From: Azospirillum thermophilum
GTDB lineage: Bacteria > Pseudomonadota > Alphaproteobacteria > Azospirillales > Azospirillaceae
Assembly: GCF_003130795.1 (NCBI RefSeq)
Contig: NZ_CP029352.1
Span: 62,001 to 126,000, forward strand
Length of the DNA stretch: 64,000 nt
Reading direction: 5' to 3'
The notes under the pieces are model-generated. The model was not told where the DNA came from and did no database searches. It saw only the letters and a program-made list of their open reading frames with translations. Shown one piece after another: positions 30,283 to 39,151 of this stretch. The translations under genes and the position numbers were made by a program. Within the stretch, counting starts at the first letter, position 1. Every line of letters starts with the position of its first letter.

Positions 30283-31320
30283 ATGGCGATGCTGTCGAAG
30301 ACACCCGCCACCATCGTCACCGGCTTCCTCGGCGCCGGCAAGACGACGCTGATCCGCAGCCTGCTGGAGCGGGCCGGCGGGCGGCGCCTCGCGCTGATCA
30401 TCAACGAGTTCGGCGACGTCGGCATCGACGGCGAGATCCTGCGGGCCTGCGGCAACCCGACCTGCACCGAGGACGACGTGATCGAGCTGGCGAACGGCTG
30501 CCTGTGCTGCACCGTCGCCGATGATTTCGTCCCGGCGATCGAGAAGCTGCTGGCCCGCCCGCAGCCGCCCGAGCACATCATCATCGAGACGAGCGGCCTC
30601 GCCCTGCCGAAGCCGCTGGTCCAGGCCTTCCACTGGCCGGCGATCAAGTCGCGGGTGACGGTGGACGGGGTGGTGGCGGTGGTCGACGCCGCCGCCGCGG
30701 CGGAGGGGCGCTTCGCCCCCGATCCGGCGGCGCTGGCGGCGCAGAAGGCGGAGTCCGGCACGGTCGACCACGAGACGCCGATCGAAGAGGTGTTCGAGGA
30801 CCAGCTCCTCTGCGCCGACCTGATCGTGGTCAACAAGACCGACCTCGTGGCCGCCGCCGACCTCGCCCGCGTCGAGGACCTGATCCGCGGCGCGCTGAAC
30901 CGGGACGCCAAGCTGCTGCGCGCGGCCAACGGCTCGGTCGATCCGCTCGTCCTGCTGGGGGTCGGCGGCGCGGTGGAGGACGACCTCGCCAACCGCCCGA
31001 GCCACCATGACGACGAGGAGGGGCACGACCACGACGACTTCACCAGCTTCGTGGTCGAGCTGCCGGCCCAGCCCGACCCGGCGGCGCTGACCCGCCTGCT
31101 GGAGGAGGTCGCCGGGGTCCACGGCGTGCTGCGGCTGAAGGGCTTCATCGACGTGCCCGGCAAGCCGATGCGGCTGCTGGTCCAGGGTGTCGGCACCCGC
31201 ATCCAGACCCATTACGACCGCCTGTGGAAGCCGGACGAGCCGCGCCGCAGCCGCCTCGTGGTGATCGGCGAGACCGGCCTCGACCGCGAGGCCGTGACCC
31301 GCGCGGTCGGCGGGGTGTAG
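30283..31320 (+). CDS. cobW: CobW-type GTPase metallochaperone
   Basis: The 345-residue G3E GTPase has Walker A GFLGAGKTT (residues 14-22), the metal-site motif GCLCC (Cys73, Cys75, Cys76), VVNKTDL for guanine and a His/Asp-rich stretch HHDDEEGHDHDDF before the CobW C-terminal domain. It is thought to deliver cobalt to the cobaltochelatase, whose CobN subunit is encoded next. It is 4 bp from cbtA and in the riboswitch operon. Confidence 0.95.
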   Translation: MAMLSKTPATIVTGFLGAGKTTLIRSLLERAGGRRLALIINEFGDVGIDGEILRACGNPTCTEDDVIELANGCLCCTVADDFVPAIEKLLARPQPPEHIIIETSGLALPKPLVQAFHWPAIKSRVTVDGVVAVVDAAAAAEGRFAPDPAALAAQKAESGTVDHETPIEEVFEDQLLCADLIVVNKTDLVAAADLARVEDLIRGALNRDAKLLRAANGSVDPLVLLGVGGAVEDDLANRPSHHDDEEGHDHDDFTSFVVELPAQPDPAALTRLLEEVAGVHGVLRLKGFIDVPGKPMRLLVQGVGTRIQTHYDRLWKPDEPRRSRLVVIGETGLDREAVTRAVGGV

Positions 31321-31407
31321 AAAGCGGCGTCAGGCGGAGGGCATCCGCCGAGCGCCGGGTGAGGACGGCTGCGGGGACCGATGATGGTCCCCGCAGCCCC
31401 TCGCCCT

Positions 31408-31430
31408 CCTTCTCCCGGGGCGGGAGAGGG
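31408..31430. repeat. GC-rich hairpin element before cobN
   Basis: TCTCCC (31411-31416) pairs with GGGAGA (31422-31427), extended by two C-G pairs outside. Its 3' arm GGGAGAGGGGAAG also provides the only ribosome-binding-like purines ahead of cobN. It is a similar C-rich/G-rich dyad to the ones near 17151 and 22197, as seen for short intergenic repeats in such genomes. Confidence 0.4.
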
Positions 31431-31450
31431 GAAGTTTGGACCGTTTCGAC

Positions 31451-34400
31451 ATGCATCTGCTCGCCGCCCGCCAGGACGACCTCGACGCCGGCCCCCAGGC
31501 CATCGACCTGGGGCAGACGCCGGCCGACCTGATCGTCCTGTCCTTTTCCGACAGCGACCTGACGGCGCTGGCCGCCGCCTGGCGCGCCGGGCGGGAGCGG
31601 CTGCCGTCGCTGCGGCTGGCGAACCTCGCCAAGCTCGGCCATCCCCTGTCGGTCGACCTCTATGTCGAGCAGGTGGTGGTCCGGGCGAAGCTGGTGATCC
31701 TGCGGCTGCTCGGCGGTCCCGGCTACTGGCGCTACGGCCTCGACCGCATGGCGGAGGCCTGCCGCGCCGCCGGTGTGGCGCTCGCCGTGCTGCCGGGGGA
31801 GGCGCAGCCCGATCCCGCCCTCGACGGCTACGGCACCGTCCCGGCGGAGGCGGCGCAGCGGCTGTGGCGCTTCTTCACCGAGGGCGGTCCGGACAACATG
31901 GCGGGCCTGCTCGGCTATGCCGCCACGCTGGCCGGCCGCCCCGCCCCATGGAGCGAGCCCGCCCCGGTCCCGCGCTTCGGCGCCTATGAGGGCTGGCACG
32001 CCGAGTCGCCTGCAGGCGCGCCGGCCGCGCCCGTGGTGTTCTACCGCTCCCACCTGCTGGCCGGCGACCTGGAGCCGGTGCATGCGCTGTGCGACGCCCT
32101 GGCCGCCCGCGGTCTCGCCCCCCTGCCGCTCTTCGTGGCGAGCCTGAAGGAGCCGGACTGCGCCGCCTGGATGCGCGCGACGCTGACCGCCCGCCGGGCG
32201 GCGGTGGTGCTGAACGCCACCGGCTTCTCCGCGGCGCGCGAGGACGGCTCGCCGCTGGAGGCCAACGGCACACCCGTCCTGCAGGTGATCCTCTCGACCA
32301 CGCCGGAACCGGCATGGCGTGCCTCCGCCCGCGGCCTCGGCCCGTCCGACCTCGCGATGAACGTGGTGCTGCCGGAGATGGACGGCCGCATCCTGACCCG
32401 TGCGATCGCCTTCAAGGCGGAGGGGGAGCCCGATCCCGACCTGCAGTTCGCCGCCACCCTGATCCGCCCGATCCCCGACCGGGTGGCCGTCGCGGCGGAT
32501 CTTGCCGCCGCCTGGGTGCGGCTGGCGCGGACGCCGCGGGCGGAGCGGCGGGTGGCGCTGGTGCTGTCGGACTATCCCGGCCCCGGCGGCGGCATCGGCC
32601 ATGCCGTGGGGCTGGACACCCCGGCGAGCACCGTCGGGATCCTGGACAGGCTGTCCGCCGCCGGCTACGCGCTGGACGGCCTGCCGGCGGACGGCAAGGC
32701 GCTGATGGACGCCCTGACCGGACCCGCCGTCATCGCGCTGCCGCTGGAGGAGTACCGCCGGCTCGCCCCGGCCGAGGCGCTCGCCCGCATCAACGAAGCC
32801 TGGGGCACGCCGGAAGCCGATCCGCTGGTGGCGGACGGCGCCTTCCGGCTGCGCATCCTGCGCTGCGGCAACGCGGTGGTGGCGGTGCAGCCCAGCCGCG
32901 GCCACGGCCCGCTGACGACGGCGCAGCACCATGATCCCGACACGCCGCCCAGCCACGGCTACCTCGCCTTCCATCTCTGGCTGCGCCACCGCTTCGCGGC
33001 GCAGGCCCTGGTGCAGATCGGCGCGCACGGCACGCTGGAATGGCTGCCGGGCAAGGCGGTGGCGCTGTCCGCCGCCTGCTGGCCTGAGATCGTCTGCGGC
33101 CCGCTGCCGGTCCTCTACCCCTTCATCGTCAACAACCCCGGCGAGGGGGTGCAGGCCCGCCGCCGTCTGGGCGCCGTGCTGATCGGCCACCTGACGCCGC
33201 CGCCGGTCGAGGCCGGGCTGCACGGCGATCTCGCCCGGCTGGAGCAGGCGATCGACGAGTATTCCATGGCGACCGGCCTCGACCCGCGCCGGCTCGGCAT
33301 GCTGCGCGAAACGATTCTCGACCTCGCCTGGCGGTCCGGCGTCGCCGCCGACTGCAACCTGCGGCCCGACGACGATCCCGACGCCATCCTCAGCCGCCTC
33401 GACGCCCATCTCTGCGACATCAAGGAGATGCAGATCCGCGACGGCCTCCATGTCTTCGGCACCACGCCGGAGCCCGAACGCCGCGACCGGCTGCTGGCCG
33501 CCGTCGCCCGGCACAGGGAGGCGGACGCGGTCGCCCCGGCGCTGGACGCCTGCGGCGCGGCGGAGATGCGGGCGCTGCTCGACGGGCTCGACGGCCGCTT
33601 CGTGCCGCCCGGCCCCGGCGGTTCCCCGGCGCGCGGCCGGGCGGACACGCTGCCGACGGGGCGCAACCTCTATGCGCTCGACCCGCGCGGGGTGCCGACG
33701 CCGACCGCCTGGACGCTCGGCTGGCAGGCCGCCGACGCGCTGATCGCCCGCTACCTGCAGGACCATGGCGACTGGCCGAAGCGGCTGGTGGTCGATTGCT
33801 GGGGCACGCCGGCCATGCGCACCGGCGGCGACGAGCTGGCCCAGGCGATGGCGCTGCTCGGCGTGCGGCCGCTGTGGGAGAACGGCTCCGGCCGCGTCAC
33901 CGGCTACGAGATCATGCCGGCCGGCGTGCTGGGCCGGCCGCGGGTCGACGTGACGCTGCGCATCTCCGGCCTGTTCCGCGACGTCTTCCCGCAGCAGATC
34001 GCCCTGTTCGACCAGGCGGTGCGTGCCGTCGCCGGGCTGGACGAGGCGGCGGACGTCAACCCGCTGGCGGATGCCGCACGGGCCGACGCCGCGGCGCTGC
34101 GGGCCGGCGGCACCGCGGCGGAGCAGGCGCTGCGGCTGGCCACCGCCCGCATCTTCGGTTCCGCCCCCGGCGTCTACGGCACCGCCCTGTCCGGCATGAT
34201 CGCGCGGGGCGACTGGAGTTCGCGGGCCGATTTCGGCGCCGCCTATCTGGAGGGGAGCTGCCACGCCTACGGCCGCGACCTGGAGGGCGTGCCCCTGCCG
34301 GCCCTGTTCCGCCGCCGTGTCGGCGGGGCCGACGCGCTGGTCCATCACCAGGACCAGCGGGAGCATGACGTGCTCTCCACCGACGGCTTCATGCAGTATG

Positions 34401-34843
34401 AGGGCGGCTTCGCCGCCGCCGCGGCGCTGGAGAGCAGCGACCCGTCGCTCTACCACCTCGACAGCGCGGAGCCCGACAAGCTCACCGTGCGCACGCTGGA
34501 CGAGGAGATCGCCCGCACCCTGCGCGGCCGGGCGGCCAACCCGCGCTGGATCCAGGGGATGATGCGCCACGGCTACCGCGGCGCCGCCGAGCTGGCGGCC
34601 AGCGTCGACACGCTGTTCGCCTTCGCCGCCACCACGCTGGCGGTCCGGCCGCACCATTTCGACCAGCTTTTCGACGCCTATGTCGAGGACGAGGCGGTCT
34701 GGGACTTTTTGACCACTGCCAATCCGGCGGCGGCCCGGCACATCCTGCGCCGCATGGCGGACGCCCTCGACCGCGGCCTGTGGCACCCCCGCCGCAACGC
34801 CACGGGCGAGGAGCTGCGCCGCCGTCTGGAGAAGGCCGTCTGA
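31451..34843 (+). CDS. cobN: Cobaltochelatase subunit CobN
   Basis: The 1130-residue protein is the large subunit of the aerobic, ATP-dependent cobaltochelatase that inserts Co(II) into hydrogenobyrinate a,c-diamide. It starts MHLLAARQDDLDAGPQAIDL, the usual CobN start, and contains VQIGAHGTLEWLPGKAVALS, YPFIVNNPGEGVQARRRLGA and YGTALSGMIARGDWSS. A TTG at 31436 in frame is an alternative start with a purine-rich leader. The ATPase subunits CobS and CobT are not in the window and must be elsewhere. It overlaps cobG by one base (TGATG). Confidence 0.95.
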   Translation: MHLLAARQDDLDAGPQAIDLGQTPADLIVLSFSDSDLTALAAAWRAGRERLPSLRLANLAKLGHPLSVDLYVEQVVVRAKLVILRLLGGPGYWRYGLDRMAEACRAAGVALAVLPGEAQPDPALDGYGTVPAEAAQRLWRFFTEGGPDNMAGLLGYAATLAGRPAPWSEPAPVPRFGAYEGWHAESPAGAPAAPVVFYRSHLLAGDLEPVHALCDALAARGLAPLPLFVASLKEPDCAAWMRATLTARRAAVVLNATGFSAAREDGSPLEANGTPVLQVILSTTPEPAWRASARGLGPSDLAMNVVLPEMDGRILTRAIAFKAEGEPDPDLQFAATLIRPIPDRVAVAADLAAAWVRLARTPRAERRVALVLSDYPGPGGGIGHAVGLDTPASTVGILDRLSAAGYALDGLPADGKALMDALTGPAVIALPLEEYRRLAPAEALARINEAWGTPEADPLVADGAFRLRILRCGNAVVAVQPSRGHGPLTTAQHHDPDTPPSHGYLAFHLWLRHRFAAQALVQIGAHGTLEWLPGKAVALSAACWPEIVCGPLPVLYPFIVNNPGEGVQARRRLGAVLIGHLTPPPVEAGLHGDLARLEQAIDEYSMATGLDPRRLGMLRETILDLAWRSGVAADCNLRPDDDPDAILSRLDAHLCDIKEMQIRDGLHVFGTTPEPERRDRLLAAVARHREADAVAPALDACGAAEMRALLDGLDGRFVPPGPGGSPARGRADTLPTGRNLYALDPRGVPTPTAWTLGWQAADALIARYLQDHGDWPKRLVVDCWGTPAMRTGGDELAQAMALLGVRPLWENGSGRVTGYEIMPAGVLGRPRVDVTLRISGLFRDVFPQQIALFDQAVRAVAGLDEAADVNPLADAARADAAALRAGGTAAEQALRLATARIFGSAPGVYGTALSGMIARGDWSSRADFGAAYLEGSCHAYGRDLEGVPLPALFRRRVGGADALVHHQDQREHDVLSTDGFMQYEGGFAAAAALESSDPSLYHLDSAEPDKLTVRTLDEEIARTLRGRAANPRWIQGMMRHGYRGAAELAASVDTLFAFAATTLAVRPHHFDQLFDAYVEDEAVWDFLTTANPAAARHILRRMADALDRGLWHPRRNATGEELRRRLEKAV

Positions 34844-36153
34844 TGACCTCCCCCCGCACCACCCCACGGAGCGCCCCACGGAGCGCGCCCCGCCGCCGCG
34901 GCAGTTGCCCCGGGGTGCTGGCCCCCATGGCGGTGGGTGACGGGTTCCTGGTGCGGGTGCGTGTCCCGGCGGGCGTGCTGCCGGCGGACAAGGCGCGGGC
35001 CATCGCGGAGCTTGGCGGCCGCTACGGCAGCGGCCTGATCGACCTCAGCCAGCGCGCCAACCTGCAGCTCCGCGGCGTGGCGGAAACGGATCTGCCGGCG
35101 CTGACCGAGGGGCTGCGGATGCTCGGCTACGTCTCCGCCGACGCGGCGAGCGAGGGCGTACGCAACGTCATGGCCTCCCCCGCCGCGGGGCTGGATGGAA
35201 CGGAGGTGCTGGACGTACGCCCGTACGTGCTGGCGCTCGACGACCGTCTGGCGGCGGACAGGGACCTTCACCGCCTGCCGGCCAAGTTCGGCTGGCTGGT
35301 CTGCGGCGGCGGCCGCCTGCCGCTGGCCGGCAGCCGTACGGACGTACGCTTCGACGCGGTGGCGACGGAGTTCGGCCCCTGCTTCCGCGTGGCTCTGGGC
35401 GGTACGCTGACCGACGCCGTGCCGCTCGGCCTCTGCCGCCCGGCGGATCTGGTGGAGGTTGCCGCGGCACTCGGCCGGGCCTTCCTCGCGCTGCGCGCCG
35501 AACTGCCCGAGCCGCCGCGCCGCATGGCCGGGCTGGTCGCGGCGGTGGGGGCGGAGAAGATCGCGGCGGCGCTGCCGATGCGCCTGCTCCCCCTTCCGGC
35601 CGGGGAGGGGGTCGCCGGCCCGGCAGCCTTTCCCGATCCGGGGGCCGCGGATGACCGCTGGCTGCCGGCCGCCTTCCCCTTCGGCCGGCTCACCTGCGCC
35701 ACGCTGGCCGCCCTCGCCGAACTGGCGGAGGAGCTGCGGCTGACCCCCTGGCGGGGGGTCCTGCTCGTCCGGCCGCGGGCGGGAGCGGCGGAGGCGGCGC
35801 GCAGGCTGGGCGCCATCCTCGACCCGGCCGACCCGCGGCTTAAGGTCACGGCCTGCAGCGGGATCACCGGCTGCGACGTCGGCACCACCGACACCCACGC
35901 CGACGGCGTCGCCATCGCGGAACGCGCAGGCCTCTTGCTGGCGGCGGCGCGGATGGTGCATGTCTCCGGCTGCGCCAAGGGATGCGCCCATCCCGGCGTC
36001 GCCGATGTCACCCTGACGGCGCGCGAGGGGGTGTATGACCTCGCCCTGGCGGCAGCGCCGGGCGCGCCGCCAAGGCTGGCCGGCCTGTCACCGGCCGACG
36101 CGGTGGCGGCGGTGGCCGATCTGACTATCGAGGAGGTTTTGTCCGGTGCCTGA
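34843..36153 (+). CDS. cobG: Precorrin-3B synthase CobG
   Basis: CobG is the oxygen-dependent Fe-S monooxygenase that turns precorrin-3A into precorrin-3B, so it marks the aerobic pathway. The 436-residue protein has the sulfite/nitrite reductase ferredoxin-like half domain (GGRYGSGLIDLSQRANLQLR) and the 4Fe-4S cysteines in TACSGITGCDVG and HVSGCAKGCAHPG. The first 20 residues are an unusual Ser/Pro/Arg repeat (TTPRSAPRSAPRRR). The ATG at 34843 overlaps the cobN stop and the gene ends inside the cobH start region (8-bp overlap). Confidence 0.94.
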   Translation: MTSPRTTPRSAPRSAPRRRGSCPGVLAPMAVGDGFLVRVRVPAGVLPADKARAIAELGGRYGSGLIDLSQRANLQLRGVAETDLPALTEGLRMLGYVSADAASEGVRNVMASPAAGLDGTEVLDVRPYVLALDDRLAADRDLHRLPAKFGWLVCGGGRLPLAGSRTDVRFDAVATEFGPCFRVALGGTLTDAVPLGLCRPADLVEVAAALGRAFLALRAELPEPPRRMAGLVAAVGAEKIAAALPMRLLPLPAGEGVAGPAAFPDPGAADDRWLPAAFPFGRLTCATLAALAELAEELRLTPWRGVLLVRPRAGAAEAARRLGAILDPADPRLKVTACSGITGCDVGTTDTHADGVAIAERAGLLLAAARMVHVSGCAKGCAHPGVADVTLTAREGVYDLALAAAPGAPPRLAGLSPADAVAAVADLTIEEVLSGA

Positions 36154-36784
36154 GCCGCTCTACGACTACATCCGCGACGGAGCGGCCATCTACCGCCTGT
36201 CCTTCGCCACCATCCGGGCGGAGGCCGACCTGTCCGCCCTGCCCGAGGACCTGAAGCCGGTGGCGGTGCGCGTCATCCACGCCTGCGGCATGGTGGACGC
36301 GGCGCAGGACCTGCTGTTCTCCCCCGATGTCGGAACCGCGGCGCGCCAGGCCCTGCGCGGCGGCGCGCCGATCCTCTGCGACAGCGAGATGGTCGCCCAC
36401 GGCGTCACCCGCGCCCGGCTGCCGGCCGACAATGACGTGGTCTGCACGCTGCGCGACCCGGCGGTCCCCGGCCTCGCCCGCGAGGTGGACAACACCCGCT
36501 CGGCGGCGGCGCTGGAGCTGTGGCGCGACCGGCTCGCCGGCTCGGTGGTCGCCATCGGCAACGCCCCGACGGCCCTGTTCCGCCTGCTGGAGATGATCCG
36601 CGACGGCGCCGCCCGGCCGGCCGCCATCCTGGGCTTCCCCGTCGGCTTCGTAGGGGCGGCCGAGAGCAAGGAGGCGCTGGCCGGGAATCCGTTCGGCATT
36701 CCCTATCTGGCGATCCGCGGCCGGCGCGGCGGAAGCGCCATGGCCGCCGCGGCCGTCAACGCGCTGGCGAGCGACGTCGAATGA
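36146..36784 (+). CDS. cobH: Precorrin-8X methylmutase CobH
   Basis: CobH moves the C11 methyl to C12, converting precorrin-8X to hydrogenobyrinate. The 212-residue protein has the active-site histidine in RVIHACGMVD, FSPDVGTAARQAL and the C-terminal GFPVGFVGAAESKEAL. The start is a GTG with AGGAGG exactly 9 bases upstream. It overlaps cobG by 8 bp and cobI by 4 bp. Confidence 0.96.
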   Translation: MPEPLYDYIRDGAAIYRLSFATIRAEADLSALPEDLKPVAVRVIHACGMVDAAQDLLFSPDVGTAARQALRGGAPILCDSEMVAHGVTRARLPADNDVVCTLRDPAVPGLAREVDNTRSAAALELWRDRLAGSVVAIGNAPTALFRLLEMIRDGAARPAAILGFPVGFVGAAESKEALAGNPFGIPYLAIRGRRGGSAMAAAAVNALASDVE

Positions 36785-37569
36785 ACAACAGCTTCTCTCC
36801 CCGGACGGGCTCTCCCCAGGCCGGTTCTCAACAGGTCGGTTCTCAACAGGTCGGCCGGCTCTACGGCGTCGGCGTCGGCCCCGGCGACCCGGAGCTGATG
36901 ACCGTCAAGGCGATCCGCACCATCGCCGCCTGCCCCGTCGTCGCCTATTTCTGCAAGCGCGGCACCAAGGGCCATGCCCGCCGCATCGCCTCGGACGCCA
37001 TCACGGCGGAGCATGAAGAGCTGCCGATGGTCTATCCGGTGACGGTGGAGCTGCCGCCCGACCATCCCGACTATGGCCGCCAGATCGAGGCCTTCTTCGA
37101 CGAGTCCGCCGAGCGGATCGCGGTCCATCTCGCCGCCGGCCGCTCCGTCGCCGCGCTGAACGAGGGGGATCCGTTCTTCTACGGCTCCTTCATGCACCTG
37201 TTCCTGCGGCTCGCCTCGCGCTTCCCGACCGAGGTGATCCCCGGCGTCACCTCCATGGTGTCGAGCGCCTCGCTGCTGCCGCGCCCGCTGATGCTGCGCG
37301 ACGACGTGCTGTCGGTGATCCCCGGCACGCTGGACGAGGAGTCGCTGGTCCGCACGCTGCGCCACACCGATGCCGCGGTGGTGATGAAGCTGGGCCAGAA
37401 CCTGCCGAAGGTCCGCCGGGCCATCGCCGCCGCCGGCCTCGCCGACCGCGCCTGGTACGTCGAGCGGGCGAGCATGGCGGAGCAGCGGGTGCTGCCCTTC
37501 GCCGAGGCGCCGGACACCGCCCCCTATTTCTCGCAGATCGTCATTCCCGGCGAGGGGAAGCGCGGATGA
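36781..37569 (+). CDS. cobI: Precorrin-2 C20-methyltransferase CobI
   Basis: The 262-residue SAM-dependent tetrapyrrole methylase shows LYGVGVGPGDPELMTVKA, the glycine-rich N-terminal motif, ALNEGDPFFYGSFMHLF and VIPGVTSMVSSASL. It makes precorrin-3A. Before the enzyme domain is a 26-residue extension rich in Ser and Gln with GSQQV twice, encoded by a 15-bp tandem repeat. The ATG overlaps the cobH stop. Confidence 0.95.
   Translation: MNNSFSPRTGSPQAGSQQVGSQQVGRLYGVGVGPGDPELMTVKAIRTIAACPVVAYFCKRGTKGHARRIASDAITAEHEELPMVYPVTVELPPDHPDYGRQIEAFFDESAERIAVHLAAGRSVAALNEGDPFFYGSFMHLFLRLASRFPTEVIPGVTSMVSSASLLPRPLMLRDDVLSVIPGTLDEESLVRTLRHTDAAVVMKLGQNLPKVRRAIAAAGLADRAWYVERASMAEQRVLPFAEAPDTAPYFSQIVIPGEGKRG
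36823..36852 (+). repeat. 15-bp perfect tandem duplication in the cobI leader
   Basis: GGTTCTCAACAGGTC occurs twice in direct succession (36823-36837 and 36838-36852), encoding GSQQV twice. The unit keeps the reading frame. It sits in the non-conserved N-terminal extension, so it is probably neutral slippage. Confidence 0.85.
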
Positions 37570-38339
37570 CCGACCACGCTGCCGCAGGCTGGCTGAAGGT
37601 CGTCGGGCTCGGCCCCGGCACCGAGGACTGGCTGACGCCGGAGGCCAGCCGCGACCTTGCCGGGGCCACCGACCTCATCGGCTACAAGCCCTATGTGGAC
37701 CGGGTGCCGCCGGGCCCGCAGGAGCGCCACGCCTCCGACAACCGGGTGGAGCTGGACCGGGCACGCCATGCCCTGTCGCTCGCCGCCGCCGGCCGGCGGG
37801 TCGCCGTGGTGTCGGGGGGCGATCCCGGCATCTTCGCCATGGCCGCCGCGGTGTTCGAGGCGCTGGACGATCCCGCCGCCCCGGCGGAGTGGCATCGCGT
37901 GCCCCTGTCGGTCGATCCCGGCATCTCCGCCATGCAGGCCGCCGCGGCGCGGGCCGGGGCGCCGCTGGGCCACGATTTCTGCGCCATCTCGCTGTCCGAC
38001 AACCTGAAGCCCTGGGAGGTGGTGCTGAAGCGCCTGCGTCTGGCGGCGGAGGCGGACTTCGTCATCGCGCTCTACAACCCGATCTCGCGCGCCCGGCCCT
38101 GGCAGCTCGGCGCCGCCTTCGACGCCCTGCGCGACATCCGCACGCCGGAGACGCCGGTGATCCTGGCCCAGGCGGTCGGCCGGCCGGACGAGGCGCTGAC
38201 CGTCACCAGCCTCGGCGCCGTCGATCCGGCGCAGGCCGACATGCGCACGCTGGCGCTGATCGGCGCCTCCCACACCCGCCTCGTCCCGCGCGTGGGCGCG
38301 CAGCCGTGGGTCTACACCCCGCGCAGCTACAAGGGGTGA
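37566..38339 (+). CDS. cobJ: Precorrin-3B C17-methyltransferase CobJ
   Basis: The 257-residue methylase contracts the ring while methylating C17. It contains LKVVGLGPGTEDWLTPEA, ATDLIGYKPYVDRV (typical of CobJ/CbiH), VSGGDPGIFAMAAAVFE and ALYNPISRARPWQL. It overlaps cobI by 4 bp (ATGA) and is the last gene of the first plus-strand run; cobK converges on it 31 bp later. Confidence 0.96.
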   Translation: MTDHAAAGWLKVVGLGPGTEDWLTPEASRDLAGATDLIGYKPYVDRVPPGPQERHASDNRVELDRARHALSLAAAGRRVAVVSGGDPGIFAMAAAVFEALDDPAAPAEWHRVPLSVDPGISAMQAAAARAGAPLGHDFCAISLSDNLKPWEVVLKRLRLAAEADFVIALYNPISRARPWQLGAAFDALRDIRTPETPVILAQAVGRPDEALTVTSLGAVDPAQADMRTLALIGASHTRLVPRVGAQPWVYTPRSYKG

Positions 38340-38370
38340 GGCGATGGGGGCCGGGATGACGGGCCGGGAC

Positions 38371-39108
38371 TCACAGCCCCTCCAGCCACGCCAGCGCCGC
38401 CGCCGGGTCGTGCAGCTCCGGCACGCCGTTGCCGGGGGGACGCTCCACCATCACCACCGGCAGCCCCAGCCGGCGGGCGGCCTCCAGCTTGGCGTCGGTG
38501 GCGTGGCCGCCGCTGTTCTTGCTGACCAGCACGTCGATGCTGTGCCCGCGCAGCAGGGCAAGCTCGCCGTCGAGCGTGAAGGGGCCGCGGTCGAGGATCA
38601 GGGTGGCGCGCGGCAGGTCCGGCATCGGCTCCGGCGGGTCGACCGCGCGGATCAGGTAGCGCTTGTCGGGCACCGCCTCGAAGGGGGCGAGCTCCTGCCG
38701 GCCGATGGTCAGGAAGACGCCCTCGCCCAGCCCGCGCAGCGCCGCGGCCGCCGCGGCCATGTCGGGAACCGGCACCCAGCGGTCGCCCGGTCCCGGCCGC
38801 CAGGGCGCCCGCGTCAGGACGATCAGCGGAACGCCGGTGGCGGCGCAGGCCGCCGCCGCGTTGGCCGACATCCGGTCGGCGAAGGGATGGGTGGCGTCGA
38901 TCACCGCGCCGATGCCCTCGCGCGCCAGGAAGGCCGCCAGCCCCTCCGGTCCGCCGAAGCCGCCGATGCGGGTGGGCAGCGGGGGAAGCACCGGGTTCTT
39001 CGTCCGGCCGGCCAGCGAGACCAGGGCGTCGATCGCCGGATGCCCCGCCAGCAGGCGGGCCAGCGCCGTCGCCTCCGTCGTGCCGCCCAGGACCAGTGCC
39101 TTCACCAT
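38371..39108 (-). CDS. cobK: Precorrin-6A reductase CobK
   Basis: The 245-residue protein starts MVKALVLGGTTEATALARLL with a dinucleotide-binding glycine motif and has AVIDATHPFADRMSANAAAA, LTIGRQELAPF and DVLVSKNSGGHATDAKLEAA, all CobK/CbiJ hallmarks. It reduces precorrin-6A with NADPH. GGAGGA lies 6 bases before the ATG at 39108; an ATG two codons earlier is too close to that site. It is transcribed opposite to its neighbours, divergent from cobL with only 43 bp between. Confidence 0.94.
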   Translation of the reverse strand: MVKALVLGGTTEATALARLLAGHPAIDALVSLAGRTKNPVLPPLPTRIGGFGGPEGLAAFLAREGIGAVIDATHPFADRMSANAAAACAATGVPLIVLTRAPWRPGPGDRWVPVPDMAAAAAALRGLGEGVFLTIGRQELAPFEAVPDKRYLIRAVDPPEPMPDLPRATLILDRGPFTLDGELALLRGHSIDVLVSKNSGGHATDAKLEAARRLGLPVVMVERPPGNGVPELHDPAAALAWLEGL

Positions 39109-39151
39109 CGCCATTCCTCCCCCTTCGCCCCCTCCCCCTCCGGAGCGCGCC

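Noticed and set aside
31145..34879. 1244-codon minus-strand frame opposite cobN
   Set aside because: No recognisable domain; CobN on the plus strand is full length. Long antisense frames are expected at this GC content.
36823..36852. Possible CRISPR-like repeat
   Set aside because: Only two adjacent 15-bp units without spacers, inside the cobI reading frame.
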